Notes: generated by a model from the letters alone, not told the origin. Shown: positions 46,614 to 58,330, numbered from the stretch's first letter. The stretch: 64,000 nucleotides of DNA from Serratia sp. PL17 (GCF_017832355.1 NZ_JAFIBY010000002.1:372001-436000), one strand, 5' to 3'. Made by a program: numbers and translations.

Positions 46614-47213
46614 TTATGCCGCTGCCCGAATGGGTTCTACATTGTTGACGTCGGGTTCGCCAATCGGCAGAACCTTACGGCCAAATTGCTCGTTGAGCAC
46701 TTCTGCCATTGCCAGGTAAATGGCACTGGCACCGCAGATAATGCCTTCATAACCAGCAACGTTCAGCAGGGCATGATTGCCCGTGATATTGCCGATCGCC
46801 AGCAAGGCGAACAGCAGCGTCAGGCTGCCGAACACAAACTGCAGCACGCGGTTAGCGCGCAACGTGCCGAAGAACATGAACAGAGTGAAGACACCCCACA
46901 GCGCCAGATAAATACCCAGTACGCTGGCGTCGGTCGGTTCTGCCAGACCCAGGCGCGGCAGCAGCAGCAGGCCCACCAGGCTCAGCCAGAAGCTGCCATA
47001 AGAGATAAAGGCAGTCATGCCGAAGGTGTTTCCCTTCTTGTATTCCAGCAGGCCGGCCATAATTTGGGCCAACCCACCGAAGAAAATCCCCATGCTGATA
47101 ATGGCGGAATTCAATGGGAAAAAGCCCGCGTTGTGCAGGTTCAGCAAGACGGTGGTCATCCCGAAGCCCATCAGGCCGAGAGGGCCGGGATTCGCCAACT
47201 TGTTGGTGTGCAT
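46614..47213 (-). CDS. satP: acetate/succinate:proton symporter SatP
   Basis: 199 residues from ATG 47213 (AGAGGA upstream); the frame extends to 47411 across the dnaK promoter but lacks homology there. [21 protein letters not shown] is the GPR1/FUN34/YaaH signature, followed by six hydrophobic helices. It takes up acetate and succinate with protons. yaaW and yaaI, between satP and dnaK in E. coli, are absent, so the satP and dnaK upstream regions are shared (324 bp). Confidence 0.95.
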   Translation of the reverse strand: MHTNKLANPGPLGLMGFGMTTVLLNLHNAGFFPLNSAIISMGIFFGGLAQIMAGLLEYKKGNTFGMTAFISYGSFWLSLVGLLLLPRLGLAEPTDASVLGIYLALWGVFTLFMFFGTLRANRVLQFVFGSLTLLFALLAIGNITGNHALLNVAGYEGIICGASAIYLAMAEVLNEQFGRKVLPIGEPDVNNVEPIRAAA

Positions 47214-47382
47214 AAGTCCTCTGCAATAACAGAAAATTAACGGAAATAGCGAAGTAAATACATAAATGTTCTGAATGGCCGAAAAATCGATAACTTCCAT
47301 CAGAGTGCGCGGCATCATAATGATCCCCGGAACAGGAAACAATGATCTGAGTGACGATAAAAAAGAAATTTTTTTCGCCTTG

Positions 47383-47415
47383 CCCCTTGATGCTGAGTTG
47401 GATGGCCCCATCTTA
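47383..47415 (+). promoter_or_regulatory. sigma-32 heat-shock promoter of dnaK
   Basis: CCCCTTGAT (47383-47391) and CCCCATCTTA (47406-47415), 14 bp between CTTGAT and CCCCAT, match the sigma-32 consensus and the E. coli dnaK P1 promoter. It lies about 120 bp before the dnaK ATG. Confidence 0.88.
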
Positions 47416-47537
47416 TTTGCAACCGCAGTTGCTGACCGCGGCTAAGACTGAAATGTTGGGCAGTTGAAAAACAAAAATTTGCCCGCATATAGGTTAGCAA
47501 CCTGACCGAATATGAATTTATTAGTGGAGACGTTTAG

Positions 47538-49451
47538 ATGGGCAAAATTATTGGTATCGACCTGGGTACTACCAACTCTTGTGTAGCTATTATGGATGGT
47601 GGTAAAGCGCGCGTGCTGGAGAACAGCGAAGGCGACCGTACTACACCTTCGATCATCGCATATACCCAGGATGGTGAAATTCTGGTTGGCCAGCCTGCTA
47701 AGCGTCAGGCTGTTACTAACCCACAAAACACCCTGTTTGCGATCAAGCGCCTGATTGGCCGTCGCTTCCAGGATGAAGAAGCACAGCGTGATAAAGACAT
47801 CATGCCGTACAAAATTGTGGCTGCTGATAACGGCGACGCATGGGTTGAAGTGAAAGGCCAGCGTGTAGCACCACCGCAGATCTCTGCTGAAGTGCTGAAG
47901 AAAATGAAGAAAACGGCGGAAGATTACCTGGGTGAACCGGTAACTGAAGCGGTTATCACTGTTCCTGCATACTTCAACGACGCACAGCGTCAGGCGACTA
48001 AAGACGCCGGTCGTATCGCAGGTCTGGAAGTAAAACGTATCATCAACGAACCGACTGCTGCTGCCCTGGCTTACGGCCTGGACAAAGAAGTTGGCAACCG
48101 TACCATCGCGGTTTATGACCTGGGTGGCGGTACTTTCGATATCTCTATTATCGAAATCGACGAAGTTGACGGCGAAAAAACCTTCGAAGTTCTGGCAACC
48201 AACGGTGATACCCACCTGGGTGGTGAAGACTTCGACAGCCGCCTGATCAACTACCTGGTGGAAGAGTTCAAGAAAGAACAAGGTTTCGATCTGCGCAACG
48301 ATCCGTTGGCGATGCAGCGTCTGAAAGAAGCCGCTGAGAAAGCGAAGATCGAACTGTCTTCCGCTCAGCAGACCGACGTTAACCTGCCGTACATCACTGC
48401 AGATGCGAGCGGTCCAAAACACATGAACATCAAAGTGACCCGTGCAAAACTCGAGTCGCTGGTTGAAGATCTGGTAGCGCGTTCTATCGAGCCGCTGAAA
48501 GTGGCACTGAAAGACGCAGGCCTGTCGGTTTCCGACATCCAGGACGTGATCCTGGTGGGCGGCCAGACCCGTATGCCAATGGTTCAGAAGAAAGTTGCTG
48601 ACTTCTTCGGTAAAGAACCACGTAAAGACGTTAACCCGGACGAAGCCGTTGCGGTGGGTGCTGCGGTACAGGGCGGCGTGTTGGCCGGTGATGTGAAGGA
48701 CGTTCTGCTGCTGGACGTTACCCCGCTGTCGCTGGGTATCGAAACCATGGGCAGCGTGATGACTCCGTTGATCACCAAAAACACCACGATCCCGACCAAG
48801 CACAGCCAGGTGTTCTCTACCGCTGAAGACAACCAGTCTGCGGTAACCATCCACGTGCTGCAGGGTGAGCGTAAACGCGCTAACGATAACAAGTCACTGG
48901 GTCAGTTCAATTTGGACGGTATCCAGGCTGCTCCGCGCGGTATGGCGCAGATCGAAGTGACCTTCGACATCGACGCCGACGGTATTCTGCATGTGTCTGC
49001 TAAAGACAAGAATACTGGCCGTGAGCAGAAAATCACCATCAAGGCTTCTTCTGGTCTGAACGAAGAAGAAATCCAGAAAATGGTGCGTGATGCTGAACTG
49101 AACGCCGAAGCGGACCGTAAGTTCGAAGAGCTGGTGCAGACCCGTAACCAGGCTGACCACCTGATCCACGGTACCCGTAAGCAGTTGGAAGAAGCGGGCG
49201 ACAAACTGCCAGCAGAAGACAAAACGGCTATCGAAGCGGCGCTGAAAGATCTGGAAACTGCGGTTAAAGGCGAAGATAAAGCCGATATCGAAGCGAAGAC
49301 CCAGGCTCTGGTGCAGGTTTCTGGCAAACTGCTGGAAATGGCTCAGGCGCAGCAGGCACAGCAAGGTGCTGATGCTGGTGCTGACAACGCGGCGCAGAAA
49401 GACGACGACGTGGTTGACGCTGAGTTCGAAGAAGTTAAAGACAAAAAATAA
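47538..49451 (+). CDS. dnaK: chaperone DnaK (Hsp70)
   Basis: 637 residues (E. coli 638). The ATPase domain has [28 protein letters not shown] with the autophosphorylated-Thr position, and [11 protein letters not shown]; the interdomain linker is [15 protein letters not shown]; the C-terminus ends EFEEVKDKK as in E. coli. It folds and disaggregates proteins with DnaJ and GrpE and restrains sigma-32. Driven by a sigma-32 promoter and cotranscribed with dnaJ. Confidence 0.99.
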   Translation: MGKIIGIDLGTTNSCVAIMDGGKARVLENSEGDRTTPSIIAYTQDGEILVGQPAKRQAVTNPQNTLFAIKRLIGRRFQDEEAQRDKDIMPYKIVAADNGDAWVEVKGQRVAPPQISAEVLKKMKKTAEDYLGEPVTEAVITVPAYFNDAQRQATKDAGRIAGLEVKRIINEPTAAALAYGLDKEVGNRTIAVYDLGGGTFDISIIEIDEVDGEKTFEVLATNGDTHLGGEDFDSRLINYLVEEFKKEQGFDLRNDPLAMQRLKEAAEKAKIELSSAQQTDVNLPYITADASGPKHMNIKVTRAKLESLVEDLVARSIEPLKVALKDAGLSVSDIQDVILVGGQTRMPMVQKKVADFFGKEPRKDVNPDEAVAVGAAVQGGVLAGDVKDVLLLDVTPLSLGIETMGSVMTPLITKNTTIPTKHSQVFSTAEDNQSAVTIHVLQGERKRANDNKSLGQFNLDGIQAAPRGMAQIEVTFDIDADGILHVSAKDKNTGREQKITIKASSGLNEEEIQKMVRDAELNAEADRKFEELVQTRNQADHLIHGTRKQLEEAGDKLPAEDKTAIEAALKDLETAVKGEDKADIEAKTQALVQVSGKLLEMAQAQQAQQGADAGADNAAQKDDDVVDAEFEEVKDKK

Positions 49452-49470
49452 TCGCCCTTAAGCGGGCACG

Positions 49471-49532
49471 TAACGGCCGAGAGGCCGTTACTGGAAACCA
49501 GCACGGGCGTCGAGGCAACTCTGCGCCCGTGC
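49471..49532 (+). other. two stable stem-loops in the dnaK-dnaJ spacer
   Basis: TAACGGCC - GAGA - GGCCGTTA (49471-49490, perfect 8-bp stem with a GNRA-type tetraloop) is followed by GCACGGGCG / CGCCCGTGC (49501-49509 / 49524-49532). In E. coli the dnaK-dnaJ spacer has been reported as a small-RNA candidate (Tpke11). These structures may be that element, an mRNA processing site or a partial terminator lowering dnaJ dosage. Confidence 0.55.
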
Positions 49533-49557
49533 ACGCATGTTAAGGGTTACAGAAATA

Positions 49558-50688
49558 ATGGCGAAGAAAGACTATTACGAGATTCTCGGCGTCTCCAAGA
49601 CGGCGGAAGAGCGTGACATAAAAAAGGCGTATAAGCGCCTGGCGATGAAATACCATCCTGACCGTAACCAGGATCAAGACGCCGAAGCCAAGTTTAAAGA
49701 GATCAAGGAAGCGTACGAAGTCCTGACCGACGATCAAAAGCGTGCAGCTTACGATCAGTACGGCCACGCCGCTTTTGAACAAGGCGGTATGGGTGGTGGC
49801 GGTGGGTTTGGCGGCGGCGGTGCCGATTTCAGCGACATCTTTGGCGACGTTTTCGGCGATATCTTTGGTGGTGGCCGCCGTCAGCGTGCCAGCCGCGGTT
49901 CTGATCTACGTTACAACATGGAGCTGTCCCTTGAGGAAGCGGTTCGTGGTGTAACCAAAGAGATCCGTATCCCGACGCTGGAAGAGTGTGGCGTTTGCCA
50001 CGGTAGCGGTGCAAAACCAGGCAGCTCGCCAGTGACTTGCCCAACCTGTCACGGCCAAGGCCAGGTGCAAATGCGCCAGGGCTTCTTTACCGTGCAGCAG
50101 GCCTGTCCGCATTGCCATGGCCGCGGCCAAATTATCAAAGACCCGTGCAACAGCTGCCATGGCCACGGCCGGGTAGAGAAAGCCAAAACGCTGTCGGTGA
50201 AAATCCCGGCCGGCGTTGATACTGGCGACCGCATCCGCTTGGCGGGTGAGGGGGAAGCCGGTGAACATGGCGCACCAGCAGGCGATCTGTACGTTCAGGT
50301 TCAGGTGAAAGCGCACCCGATCTTCGAACGCGAAGGGAATAACCTGTACTGTGAAGTGCCGATCAACTTCGCGATGGCAGCATTGGGCGGTGAGATTGAA
50401 GTGCCAACGCTGGATGGCCGCGTGAAGCTGAAAGTCCCGTCAGAAACCCAGACGGGCAAACTGTTCCGCATGCGCGGCAAGGGTGTTAAATCGGTGCGTG
50501 GTGGCAGCCAGGGTGACCTGCTGTGCCGCGTGGTGGTGGAAACCCCGGTTAACCTGAACGACAAGCAGAAGCAATTACTGAAGGAACTGGAAGAGAGCCT
50601 GGGTGGCCCTTCTGGTGATAAAAACAGCCCACGTTCGAAGAGCTTCTTCGACGGTGTGAAAAAGTTTTTTGATGACCTGACGCGTTAA
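49558..50688 (+). CDS. dnaJ: chaperone DnaJ (Hsp40)
   Basis: 376 residues from ATG 49558, the E. coli length; a TTG-type start 21 bases upstream is rejected because [12 protein letters not shown] is the family start. The J domain has HPD at 33-35; a Gly/Phe-rich linker follows ([13 protein letters not shown]); four zinc-binding repeats [32 protein letters not shown]; then the substrate-binding C-terminal domains. It delivers clients to DnaK and stimulates its ATPase. Confidence 0.99.
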   Translation: MAKKDYYEILGVSKTAEERDIKKAYKRLAMKYHPDRNQDQDAEAKFKEIKEAYEVLTDDQKRAAYDQYGHAAFEQGGMGGGGGFGGGGADFSDIFGDVFGDIFGGGRRQRASRGSDLRYNMELSLEEAVRGVTKEIRIPTLEECGVCHGSGAKPGSSPVTCPTCHGQGQVQMRQGFFTVQQACPHCHGRGQIIKDPCNSCHGHGRVEKAKTLSVKIPAGVDTGDRIRLAGEGEAGEHGAPAGDLYVQVQVKAHPIFEREGNNLYCEVPINFAMAALGGEIEVPTLDGRVKLKVPSETQTGKLFRMRGKGVKSVRGGSQGDLLCRVVVETPVNLNDKQKQLLKELEESLGGPSGDKNSPRSKSFFDGVKKFFDDLTR

Positions 50689-50714
50689 GCTGTTGTTCTG
50701 TTAGCGTACTGCAT

Positions 50715-50742
50715 AACCCCGGCGTCAAAACCGGGGTTTTTT
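50715..50742 (+). terminator. dnaKJ operon terminator
   Basis: AACCCCGG - CGTCAAAA - CCGGGGTT followed by a run of T's, 27 bp after dnaJ. Confidence 0.88.
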
Positions 50743-50923
50743 ATTGGCCGTGGCCGGCTAATAACCCTACAAAAAATGTGACACCTGTCGTGTATAGATC
50801 GGTTTTTACGATCATTAAAGCATTTATAAACGTATTTTATCGAGCTAAATCGCCGTCTATACTCATTCCATTACTTTGTTTGCGGAGCTGTTTCTACTTC
50901 GCGCATCTCTGGAGAGACGTATT

Positions 50924-52090
50924 GTGACCAATATCATTCGTCAATTTTTACGTCAGGAAGCCGCAGGCGGCATTATCCTGATCGTAGCCGCGATTATCGC
51001 GTTGATCATGGCCAATACCCCAGCCCAGGGGATTTATCATGCTTTTCTCAATTTACCGGTCATGGTGAAAGTGTCCTCACTGGACATTGCCAAGCCGCTC
51101 CTGCTGTGGATCAACGACGGCCTGATGGCGATCTTTTTCCTGGTGGTCGGGCTGGAGGTCAAGCGTGAACTGATGCAGGGTTCACTGGCTGGGCGTGATA
51201 AGGCGGTGTTTCCCGCTATTGCTGCGTTGGGCGGCATGTTGGCACCGGCACTGATTTACCTGCTGTTTAACGGTGCCGATGAGGTTACTCGCCAGGGCTG
51301 GGCGATCCCGGCGGCAACGGACATTGCGTTTGCCCTTGGGGTGATGGCGTTGTTGGGGAACCGCGTACCAACCAGCCTGAAAGTGTTCCTGCTGGCGCTG
51401 GCGATTATCGATGACCTGGGTGTGATCGTGATTATCGCACTGTTCTATACCCACGAAGTGTCGATGGCGGCTTTAGGTGTAGCAGCCGCGTCTGTTGCGG
51501 TGCTGGCATTTATGAACTGGCGTGGCGTGGGCAAAACGTCGCTTTACATGATTGTCGGCCTGGTGCTGTGGGTGGCTATCCTCAAGTCCGGGGTACATGC
51601 GACCCTGGCCGGGGTAATTATTGGCTTTATGATCCCGTTGAACGTGAAGAAAGGCCCGTCACCGTCGGAGACTCTGGAGCACGAGCTGCACCCATGGGTG
51701 GCGTTCCTGATACTGCCGCTGTTCGCTTTCGCCAATGCGGGTGTTTCATTGCAGGGCGTGTCACTGAGTGGGCTGACCTCACTGCTCCCGGTCGGTATCG
51801 CAGCGGGTCTGTTCATCGGTAAGCCGTTGGGTATCTTCATCTTTAGTCTGCTGGCGGTGAAGTTGGGCATTGCCAAGCTGCCTGAAGGAATTGGTTTCAA
51901 ACAGGTGTTTGCCGTTTCTGTGCTCTGTGGTATTGGTTTCACCATGTCAATTTTCATCGCTTCGCTGGCGTTTGGCGATGCGGATGTCGTACTAAGCACT
52001 TATTCGCGGCTGGGTATCCTGATTGGGTCAACCACGGCGGCGGTGGTTGGATACGGTCTGTTGCGCATGTCGTTGCCACGGGTCAGATAA
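50924..52090 (+). CDS. nhaA: Na+/H+ antiporter NhaA
   Basis: 388 residues if started at GTG 50924 (GGAGAG upstream), the E. coli length; the frame is open to 50876 but that extension is not family-like. Twelve helices; the ion-binding aspartates fall exactly at the E. coli numbers: Asp133 in ATDIAFALG, Asp163 and Asp164 in AIIDDLG. The inner-membrane antiporter expels sodium at alkaline pH. nhaR follows as in E. coli. Confidence 0.96.
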   Translation: MTNIIRQFLRQEAAGGIILIVAAIIALIMANTPAQGIYHAFLNLPVMVKVSSLDIAKPLLLWINDGLMAIFFLVVGLEVKRELMQGSLAGRDKAVFPAIAALGGMLAPALIYLLFNGADEVTRQGWAIPAATDIAFALGVMALLGNRVPTSLKVFLLALAIIDDLGVIVIIALFYTHEVSMAALGVAAASVAVLAFMNWRGVGKTSLYMIVGLVLWVAILKSGVHATLAGVIIGFMIPLNVKKGPSPSETLEHELHPWVAFLILPLFAFANAGVSLQGVSLSGLTSLLPVGIAAGLFIGKPLGIFIFSLLAVKLGIAKLPEGIGFKQVFAVSVLCGIGFTMSIFIASLAFGDADVVLSTYSRLGILIGSTTAAVVGYGLLRMSLPRVR

Positions 52091-52284
52091 CCCCTTTAGG
52101 GGATCCTCTGTTCGTAAGTACCGATTACAATAGCTGGTCGGAGCTGTACAGTATGAAATATGTGCAGCTTCGGCCATTCTGTTTGGGACGAATGCAGCAA
52201 CAGGTTGTCTGAAACAGGGAAAGGACATTAGTCGCTCGTCAGGGTCTATCGTTTAGCCTGACGAAATGTTAAGGAGAGCACCTC

Positions 52285-53184
52285 GTGAGGATGTCGCATA
52301 TTAACTTTAATCACCTTTACTACTTCTGGCAGGTCTGCAAAGAAGGTTCGGTGGTCGGCGCCGCTGAAGCACTGTTTCTGACGCCGCAGACCATCACCGG
52401 CCAGATCAAAGCGCTGGAAGAACGTTTAGACGGTAAGCTGTTCAAGCGTCAGGGGCGTGGGCTGGTGCCTTCTGAATTGGGGCAGCTGGTTTTCCGCTAC
52501 GCCGACAAAATGTTTATGCTCAGCCAGGAAATGCTGGATATCGTCAATTATCGCAAGGAATCTAACCTGCTGTTCGACGTCGGGGTCGCGGATGCGCTGT
52601 CCAAACGCTTGGTGAGTCAGGTTCTGGAGACCGCGGTGGTGGTGGATAATGAACAAATCCATCTGCGCTGCTTTGAGTCGACGCACGAGATGCTACTGGA
52701 ACAGCTCAGCCAGCATAAGCTCGACATGATTTTGTCAGATTGCCCGGTGGACTCCAGTCAGCAGGAAGGGTTGTTTTCGCTCAAGCTGGGTGAATGCGGC
52801 ATCAGTTTCTTTTGCCGTCAGCCCGCGCCGGACTTGCCGTTTCCCGCTTGTCTTGAACAGCGTAAGCTGCTCATTCCAGGCCGGCGTTCGATGCTGGGGC
52901 GTAAGCTGCTTAACTGGTTTAACACGCAAGGTATTCAGGTAGAGATCTTGGGCGAGTTCGATGATGCGGCCCTGATGAAGACCTTTGGCATGTACCACAA
53001 CGCGATCTTCGTTGCGCCGACGCTGTATGCGCAGGATACCTATAACGATGATGACGTGGTGGAGATTGGGCGTATTGATAGCGTACAGGAAGAGTACTAC
53101 ATCATTTTTGCCGAACGAATGATCCAGCATCCAGCGGTACAACGGGTATGCAACAAGGATTTTTCCGCGCTGTTTACTTACTAA
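52285..53184 (+). CDS. nhaR: LysR-family activator NhaR
   Basis: 299 residues from GTG 52285 (AAGGAGAG upstream); ATG 52291 is an alternative two codons on. The N-terminal HTH is [35 protein letters not shown]; the rest is the LysR effector fold. NhaR activates nhaA in response to sodium and in E. coli also activates the pgaABCD biofilm operon. The 194-bp nhaA-nhaR gap shows no recognisable element. Confidence 0.97.
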   Translation: MRMSHINFNHLYYFWQVCKEGSVVGAAEALFLTPQTITGQIKALEERLDGKLFKRQGRGLVPSELGQLVFRYADKMFMLSQEMLDIVNYRKESNLLFDVGVADALSKRLVSQVLETAVVVDNEQIHLRCFESTHEMLLEQLSQHKLDMILSDCPVDSSQQEGLFSLKLGECGISFFCRQPAPDLPFPACLEQRKLLIPGRRSMLGRKLLNWFNTQGIQVEILGEFDDAALMKTFGMYHNAIFVAPTLYAQDTYNDDDVVEIGRIDSVQEEYYIIFAERMIQHPAVQRVCNKDFSALFTY

Positions 53185-53205
53185 CGCGGTGAAAACTGCA
53201 GACGT

Positions 53206-53233
53206 AAAAAAACCGGCCTGAGCCGGTTTTTTT
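53206..53233. terminator. bidirectional terminator between nhaR and rpsT
   Basis: AAAAAAACCGGC - CTGA - GCCGGTTTTTTT, 6-bp GC core extended by A-T pairs, between convergent genes. Confidence 0.9.
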
Positions 53234-53254
53234 ATCAAGCAGACAACGTAATGC

Positions 53255-53518
53255 TTATTGCATTGCGTTGATACGCGCAGTCAGATTTGACTTATGGCGT
53301 GCTGCTTTGTTTTTGTGGATCAGGCCTTTAGCTGCCTTGCGGTCCACGATTGGTTGCATCACGAGGAATGCGTTTTTTGCAGCTTCTTTATCGCCAGTTG
53401 CGATAGCAACTTCTACTTTCTTGATGTAGGTACGCATCATAGAGCGGCCGCTAGCGTTGTGCTTACGACGTTTCTCAGACTGTACGGCGCGTTTCTTAGC
53501 TGATTTGATATTAGCCAA
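53255..53518 (-). CDS. rpsT: 30S ribosomal protein S20
   Basis: 87 residues, E. coli length, highly basic. The start codon is TTG (53516-53518), which E. coli rpsT also uses; the weak start is tied to S20 autoregulation at translation. GTTGGACC lies upstream. S20 binds 16S rRNA early in 30S assembly. Confidence 0.98.
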   Translation of the reverse strand: MANIKSAKKRAVQSEKRRKHNASGRSMMRTYIKKVEVAIATGDKEAAKNAFLVMQPIVDRKAAKGLIHKNKAARHKSNLTARINAMQ

Positions 53519-53622
53519 GGTCCAACTCCCAAATATATTCTATTGAGGACAATTCGAAGGCCGAGGAATATCCCCTTTTAGTCTTCGTTTGTCAACGGAT
53601 TTGTGCAAATAAGCGCCGTTTG

Positions 53623-53901
53623 TACGGGCGGCACTTGCTACGTTGTGATGGGGCAGGATTTTACCAGCTTCGGTCATGGGAATACAGTGTTTCGCGAGAA
53701 AATTCGCCAATGAATTGCTGTATTGGCTGCAAGCTGTTGGTCGTGGTCGATAATCAGCGGCATGTTGCCGGATAAACTGCGGTTGGGGCGTTTCACCTGC
53801 AGATTATCTCCGGTATGGTATGTCTATTACACAAAGGCACCAATCGCGGGTTAACCTTAACCGCTGTACAAGGTATAATCCGGCGATTTCCACTGTTTTG
53901 A
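53623..53901 (+). pseudogene. yaaY: yaaY-like conserved sequence without an intact frame, upstream of ribF
   Basis: One reading frame shows clear similarity to the recalled E. coli YaaY at both ends: GRHLLRCDGAGFYQL (from 53626) against CRHSLRSDGAGFYQL, and RGLTLTAVQGIIRRFPLF (ending TGA 53899-53901) against RRLTLTAVQGILGRFSLF. There is no start codon where YaaY begins (TAC here) and a TAA interrupts at 53773-53775. The region lies in the 390-bp rpsT-ribF gap (53519-53908), so its conservation probably reflects ribF and rpsT control sequence rather than protein. Confidence 0.6.
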
Positions 53902-53908
53902 GCCAGCT

Positions 53909-54847
53909 ATGGAGCTAATTCGCGGCATTCACAATATCCGGGCACGCCACCATGGTTGTGTGCTCACCATCGGCAACTTTGACGGCGTACACCGCGGTCA
54001 CCAAGCGTTGCTGGAGCAGCTGAAACAAGAGGGGCAACGCCTCGGGCTGCCAGTGATGGTCATGATCTTTGAGCCGCAACCGCTGGAAATGTTTGCAGCG
54101 GACAAGGCACCGGCCCGACTCACGCGCTTGCGTGATAAAGCCAAATATCTGGCGCAGGCGGGCGTTGACTACCTGCTGTGCGTCAAGTTTGACCCGCGTT
54201 TCGCCGCCAACACGGCACAGGCGTTCGTTGCCGAGTTGCTGGTGGAAAAACTGGGTGTGAAATTCCTGATGGTCGGGGATGATTTTCGCTTTGGCGCGAC
54301 GCGTCAGGGCGATTTTCCGCTATTGCAAAAAGCCGGGATAGAATACGGCTTTGAAGTGATCAGCACGCCGACCTTCCGTGAAGGCGATCAACGTATCAGC
54401 AGTACGGCGATTCGCAATGCACTGCGCGATGATGATCTGGCACAGGCTGAAACGCTGTTGGGTCATCCGTACAGTATTTCAGGCCGAGTAGTACACGGTG
54501 ATGAACTGGGCCGCACCATCGGCTTCCCCACGGCCAACCTGCCGCTGAAACGCCTGGTTGCACCGGTCAAAGGGGTTTATGCGGTGGAGGTGTATGGCCT
54601 GGGGCCTGAACCGCTGCCTGGCGTAGCCAATATTGGTACGCGACCAACCGTTGCCGGCGTGCGCCAACAGCTGGAAGTCCATCTGTTGGATGTCACAATG
54701 GATCTTTACGGGCGCCATATTGACGTGGTGCTCCGCGCGAAATTGCGCAATGAACAGCGTTTTGCTTCGCTCGATGCCCTGAAGCAGCAAATCGCCAATG
54801 ATGTGGTGACGGCCCGGAAGTTCTTCGGGTTAAAAACACTGGTTTAA
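53909..54847 (+). CDS. ribF: bifunctional riboflavin kinase / FAD synthetase
   Basis: 312 residues (E. coli 313). The N-terminal FAD synthetase domain has TIGNFDGVHRGH and ISSTAIRNAL; the C-terminal riboflavin kinase domain has GRTIGFPTANL. It turns riboflavin to FMN and FAD. In E. coli it is cotranscribed with ileS-lspA; here an ERIC element fills the ribF-ileS spacer. Confidence 0.97.
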   Translation: MELIRGIHNIRARHHGCVLTIGNFDGVHRGHQALLEQLKQEGQRLGLPVMVMIFEPQPLEMFAADKAPARLTRLRDKAKYLAQAGVDYLLCVKFDPRFAANTAQAFVAELLVEKLGVKFLMVGDDFRFGATRQGDFPLLQKAGIEYGFEVISTPTFREGDQRISSTAIRNALRDDDLAQAETLLGHPYSISGRVVHGDELGRTIGFPTANLPLKRLVAPVKGVYAVEVYGLGPEPLPGVANIGTRPTVAGVRQQLEVHLLDVTMDLYGRHIDVVLRAKLRNEQRFASLDALKQQIANDVVTARKFFGLKTLV

Positions 54848-54850
54848 TCG

Positions 54851-54977
54851 TTTACCCTAAGTAATTCGAGCCGCATCGCGGCGGCAACCGCGCGAATCCC
54901 GATGGGCTTGCACAGGCAGGTGATTCGGATAAGCAAGGGCGGCCCACAAAGATGTGGCTTGAAGTGCGACGGGTAAA
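54851..54977 (-). repeat. ERIC element 7, between ribF and ileS
   Basis: 127 bp from TTTACCC to GGGTAAA, starting 3 bp after the ribF stop. The arms pair well (TTCGAGCCGCATC region with GATGTGGCTTGAA region) but the centre (AATCCCGATGGGCTTGC and AGGTGATTCGG) is diverged from the core, so this is an older copy. It is in the reverse orientation and ends 26 bp before ileS. Confidence 0.82.
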
Positions 54978-55003
54978 TAGCCGAAAACGGAAACGAGAAT
55001 CTC

Positions 55004-57820
55004 ATGAGTGACTACAAGAATACCCTGAACTTGCCGGAAACAGGGTTCCCGATGCGTGGCGATCTGGCCAAGCGTGAACCTGGCATGCTGCAACGTTGGT
55101 ATGAACAGGATCTGTACGGGATCATTCGTACTGCCAAAAAGGGCAAAAAATCCTTCATTTTGCATGACGGCCCTCCGTATGCGAACGGCAGCATTCACAT
55201 TGGTCACTCGGTTAACAAGATTCTCAAAGACATTATTATCAAGTCAAAAGGGATGTCCGGTTTCGATTCGCCTTATGTTCCAGGTTGGGACTGTCATGGC
55301 CTGCCGATCGAACTGAAAGTCGAGCAGCTGTACGGTAAGCCGGGCGAGAAACTCACCGCGGCGGAGTTCCGTGAGAAATGCCGTGAGTATGCCGCTGAAC
55401 AAGTTGAAGGCCAGAAAAAAGACTTCATCCGTCTTGGCGTACTGGGCGACTGGGATCACCCGTACTTGACCATGGACTTCAAAACCGAAGCCAATATCAT
55501 TCGTGCGCTGGGTAAAATCATCGACAACGGTCACCTGCTGAAAGGTGCCAAGCCGGTGCACTGGTGTACCGATTGCCGCTCTTCACTGGCGGAAGCGGAA
55601 GTCGAATATTACGACAAGACGTCGCCGTCTATCGATGTGGCTTTCCATGCGGTTGACGCGGCTGCCGTGGCGGCCAAGTTTGGCGTCACCAGCTTCAATG
55701 GCCCGGTCTCTTTGGTTATCTGGACCACCACGCCGTGGACCTTACCGGCTAACCGCGCTATCTCTCTGCACCCGGAATTTGCTTATCAGCTGGTGCAGGT
55801 CGACGGCCAATGCCTGATCCTGGCGGCTGAACTGGTAGAAAGCGTGATGAAACGCGCCGGTATCAGCGCGTGGACCGTGCTGGGTAGTTGCAAGGGTGCC
55901 GATCTGGAGCTGATGCGTTTTGAACACCCGTTCATGGGCTTCGACGTACCGGCGATCATGGGTGAGCACGTCACGCTGGACGCGGGTACCGGTGCGGTAC
56001 ACACCGCCGGTGGCCACGGCCCGGATGACTTTGTCATCAGCCAGAAATACGGTTTGGAAATTGCCAACCCGGTGGGGCCGAACGGTTGCTATCTGCCGGG
56101 CACTCATCCACTGCTGGATGGCAAGTTTGTGTTTAAGGCCAACGATCTGATTGTTGATCTGCTGCGTGAGAAAGGTGCATTGCTGCACGTGGAGAAACTG
56201 GTTCACAGTTATCCCTGCTGCTGGCGTCACAAAACGCCGATCATCTTCCGTGCAACGCCTCAGTGGTTCATCAGCATGGATCAAAAAGGCCTGCGCAAGC
56301 AGTCGCTGGAAGAGATCAAAGGCGTGCAGTGGATCCCTGAATGGGGCCAGGCACGCATCGAAACCATGGTCGCTAACCGCCCGGATTGGTGTATCTCACG
56401 CCAGCGTACCTGGGGCGTGCCAATGTCGCTGTTTGTGCATAAAGACACGGAGCAACTGCACCCACGCAGCGTAGAGCTGATGGAAGAAGTGGCCAAACGT
56501 GTTGAGCAGGACGGTATTCAGGCATGGTGGGATCTGGACGCCGCTGACATTCTTGGCGCGGAAGCTGCCGACTATGTCAAAGTGCCCGATACCCTGGACG
56601 TGTGGTTCGACTCCGGTTCGACCCATTCTTCCGTGGTTGATGTTCGTCCTGAGTTCAATGGTCATGGCGCTGACATGTACTTGGAAGGCTCCGACCAACA
56701 CCGTGGCTGGTTCATGTCATCACTGATGATCTCCACCGCCATGAAGGGCAAAGCACCCTATAAAGAAGTACTGACTCACGGTTTCACCGTTGACGGTCAG
56801 GGCCGCAAGATGTCCAAGTCCATCGGCAACACCATCAGTCCGCAAGACGTGATGAACAAGCTGGGGGGTGACATCCTGCGTCTGTGGGTGGCTTCTACGG
56901 ATTACACCGGTGAGATCGCGGTATCTGACGAGATCTTGAAACGTTCTGCCGATTCCTATCGCCGCATCCGTAACACCGCGCGCTTCCTGCTGGCGAACCT
57001 GAACGGATTCGAACCAAGCACGGATTGTGTGGCTCCGGAAGATATGGTGGTACTGGATCGCTGGGCCGTGGGTCGTGCTCTGGCGGCACAACAGGATATC
57101 GAGCAGGCTTACGCCAACTACGATTTCCATGAAGTGGTACAACGCCTGATGCAGTTCTGTTCTGTCGAGATGGGGTCCTTCTACCTGGATATCATCAAAG
57201 ATCGCCAGTACACCGCGAAGAGCGACAGCGTCGCCCGCCGCAGCTGCCAGACTGCGCTGTTCCATATCGCAGAGGCATTGGTGCGCTGGATGGCACCGAT
57301 CATGTCGTTCACCGCTGATGAAATCTGGGCTTTCCTGCCGGGCAAACGCGCGCAGTACGTGTTCACTGAAGAGTGGTACGACGGCCTGTTCGGTCTGGCC
57401 GAAGGCGAAGGCATGAACGACGCCTTCTGGGCTGAGCTGCTGAAAGTGCGTGGCGAAGTGAACAAGGTGCTGGAACAGGCACGTGCTGACAAACGTCTCG
57501 GTGGCTCGTTGGAAGCCGCGGTAACGTTGTATGCCGATAGCGAACTGGCTGAACGTCTCAACAGCCTGCAGGATGAGCTGCGCTTTGTGTTGCTGACCTC
57601 CGGCGCTCGCGTTGCACCTTTGGCTGATGCGCCAGCGGATGCACTGACGTCAGAACTGGTGAAGGGCCTGAAAATCGCCTTCAGCACTGCAGAAGGTGAG
57701 AAGTGTCCGCGCTGCTGGCATTACACCACCGATATCGGTTTGGTGGCGGAGCATGCAGATCTCTGCGGCCGCTGTGTTATCAACGTAGCCGGCGACGGCG
57801 AAAAGCGTAAGTTTGCCTAA
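55004..57820 (+). CDS. ileS: isoleucyl-tRNA synthetase
   Basis: 938 residues, E. coli length. Class I signatures: [12 protein letters not shown] (57-68) and KMSKSIGN (about 602). The editing domain contains [16 protein letters not shown]-terminal zinc knuckle is formed by CPRCW and CGRC. It charges tRNA-Ile and edits misacylated valine. Its stop overlaps the lspA start by one base. Confidence 0.99.
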   Translation: MSDYKNTLNLPETGFPMRGDLAKREPGMLQRWYEQDLYGIIRTAKKGKKSFILHDGPPYANGSIHIGHSVNKILKDIIIKSKGMSGFDSPYVPGWDCHGLPIELKVEQLYGKPGEKLTAAEFREKCREYAAEQVEGQKKDFIRLGVLGDWDHPYLTMDFKTEANIIRALGKIIDNGHLLKGAKPVHWCTDCRSSLAEAEVEYYDKTSPSIDVAFHAVDAAAVAAKFGVTSFNGPVSLVIWTTTPWTLPANRAISLHPEFAYQLVQVDGQCLILAAELVESVMKRAGISAWTVLGSCKGADLELMRFEHPFMGFDVPAIMGEHVTLDAGTGAVHTAGGHGPDDFVISQKYGLEIANPVGPNGCYLPGTHPLLDGKFVFKANDLIVDLLREKGALLHVEKLVHSYPCCWRHKTPIIFRATPQWFISMDQKGLRKQSLEEIKGVQWIPEWGQARIETMVANRPDWCISRQRTWGVPMSLFVHKDTEQLHPRSVELMEEVAKRVEQDGIQAWWDLDAADILGAEAADYVKVPDTLDVWFDSGSTHSSVVDVRPEFNGHGADMYLEGSDQHRGWFMSSLMISTAMKGKAPYKEVLTHGFTVDGQGRKMSKSIGNTISPQDVMNKLGGDILRLWVASTDYTGEIAVSDEILKRSADSYRRIRNTARFLLANLNGFEPSTDCVAPEDMVVLDRWAVGRALAAQQDIEQAYANYDFHEVVQRLMQFCSVEMGSFYLDIIKDRQYTAKSDSVARRSCQTALFHIAEALVRWMAPIMSFTADEIWAFLPGKRAQYVFTEEWYDGLFGLAEGEGMNDAFWAELLKVRGEVNKVLEQARADKRLGGSLEAAVTLYADSELAERLNSLQDELRFVLLTSGARVAPLADAPADALTSELVKGLKIAFSTAEGEKCPRCWHYTTDIGLVAEHADLCGRCVINVAGDGEKRKFA

Positions 57821-58329
57821 TGAGTAAACCAATCTGTTCGACTGGCCTGCGCTGGCTGTGGCTGGTAGTAGTCGTGTTGGTACTGGATTTTGCCAGCAAG
57901 CAGTGGATCCTCGGTAACTTTGTGCTGGGCCAGTCCCAGCCGCTGATCCCGTCGTTCAATCTGTTCTATGCGCGTAACTACGGTGCTGCGTTCAGTTTCC
58001 TGGCCGATCATGGCGGGTGGCAGCGTTGGTTCTTCGCCGGTATTGCGGTGGCTATCGTGGCGGTGCTGCTGGTGATGATGTACCGCAGTCAGGCGCAGCA
58101 GAAGCTGAACAACATTGCCTATGCTTTTATCATCGGTGGTGCGCTCGGTAACCTGTTCGATCGCTTATGGCACGGTTTTGTCGTCGATTTTATCGACTTC
58201 TACGTAGGCGATTGGCATTACCCGACCTTCAACCTTGCAGATAGTTTTATTTGCGTAGGGGCGGCGATGATAGTGCTGGAAGGCTTCTTGTCGCCGGCGA
58301 ACAAAAGCGCAAAGAGCAAAGGTGAGTAA
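57820..58329 (+). CDS. lspA: lipoprotein signal peptidase II
   Basis: 169 residues with four membrane helices. The aspartyl catalytic pair is Asp123 (VVDF) and Asp141 (FNLADS), and conserved NYGAAFS and GNLFDR are present. It cleaves diacylated prolipoproteins at the lipobox; YfiB in this window would be a substrate. The start ATG shares its A with the ileS stop codon. Confidence 0.98.
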   Translation: MSKPICSTGLRWLWLVVVVLVLDFASKQWILGNFVLGQSQPLIPSFNLFYARNYGAAFSFLADHGGWQRWFFAGIAVAIVAVLLVMMYRSQAQQKLNNIAYAFIIGGALGNLFDRLWHGFVVDFIDFYVGDWHYPTFNLADSFICVGAAMIVLEGFLSPANKSAKSKGE

Positions 58330-58330
58330 T

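Noticed and set aside
47538-48854. Long minus-strand open frame opposite dnaK (about 470 codons)
   Set aside because: It is the antisense shadow of a strongly codon-biased gene, and the dnaK match is essentially complete.
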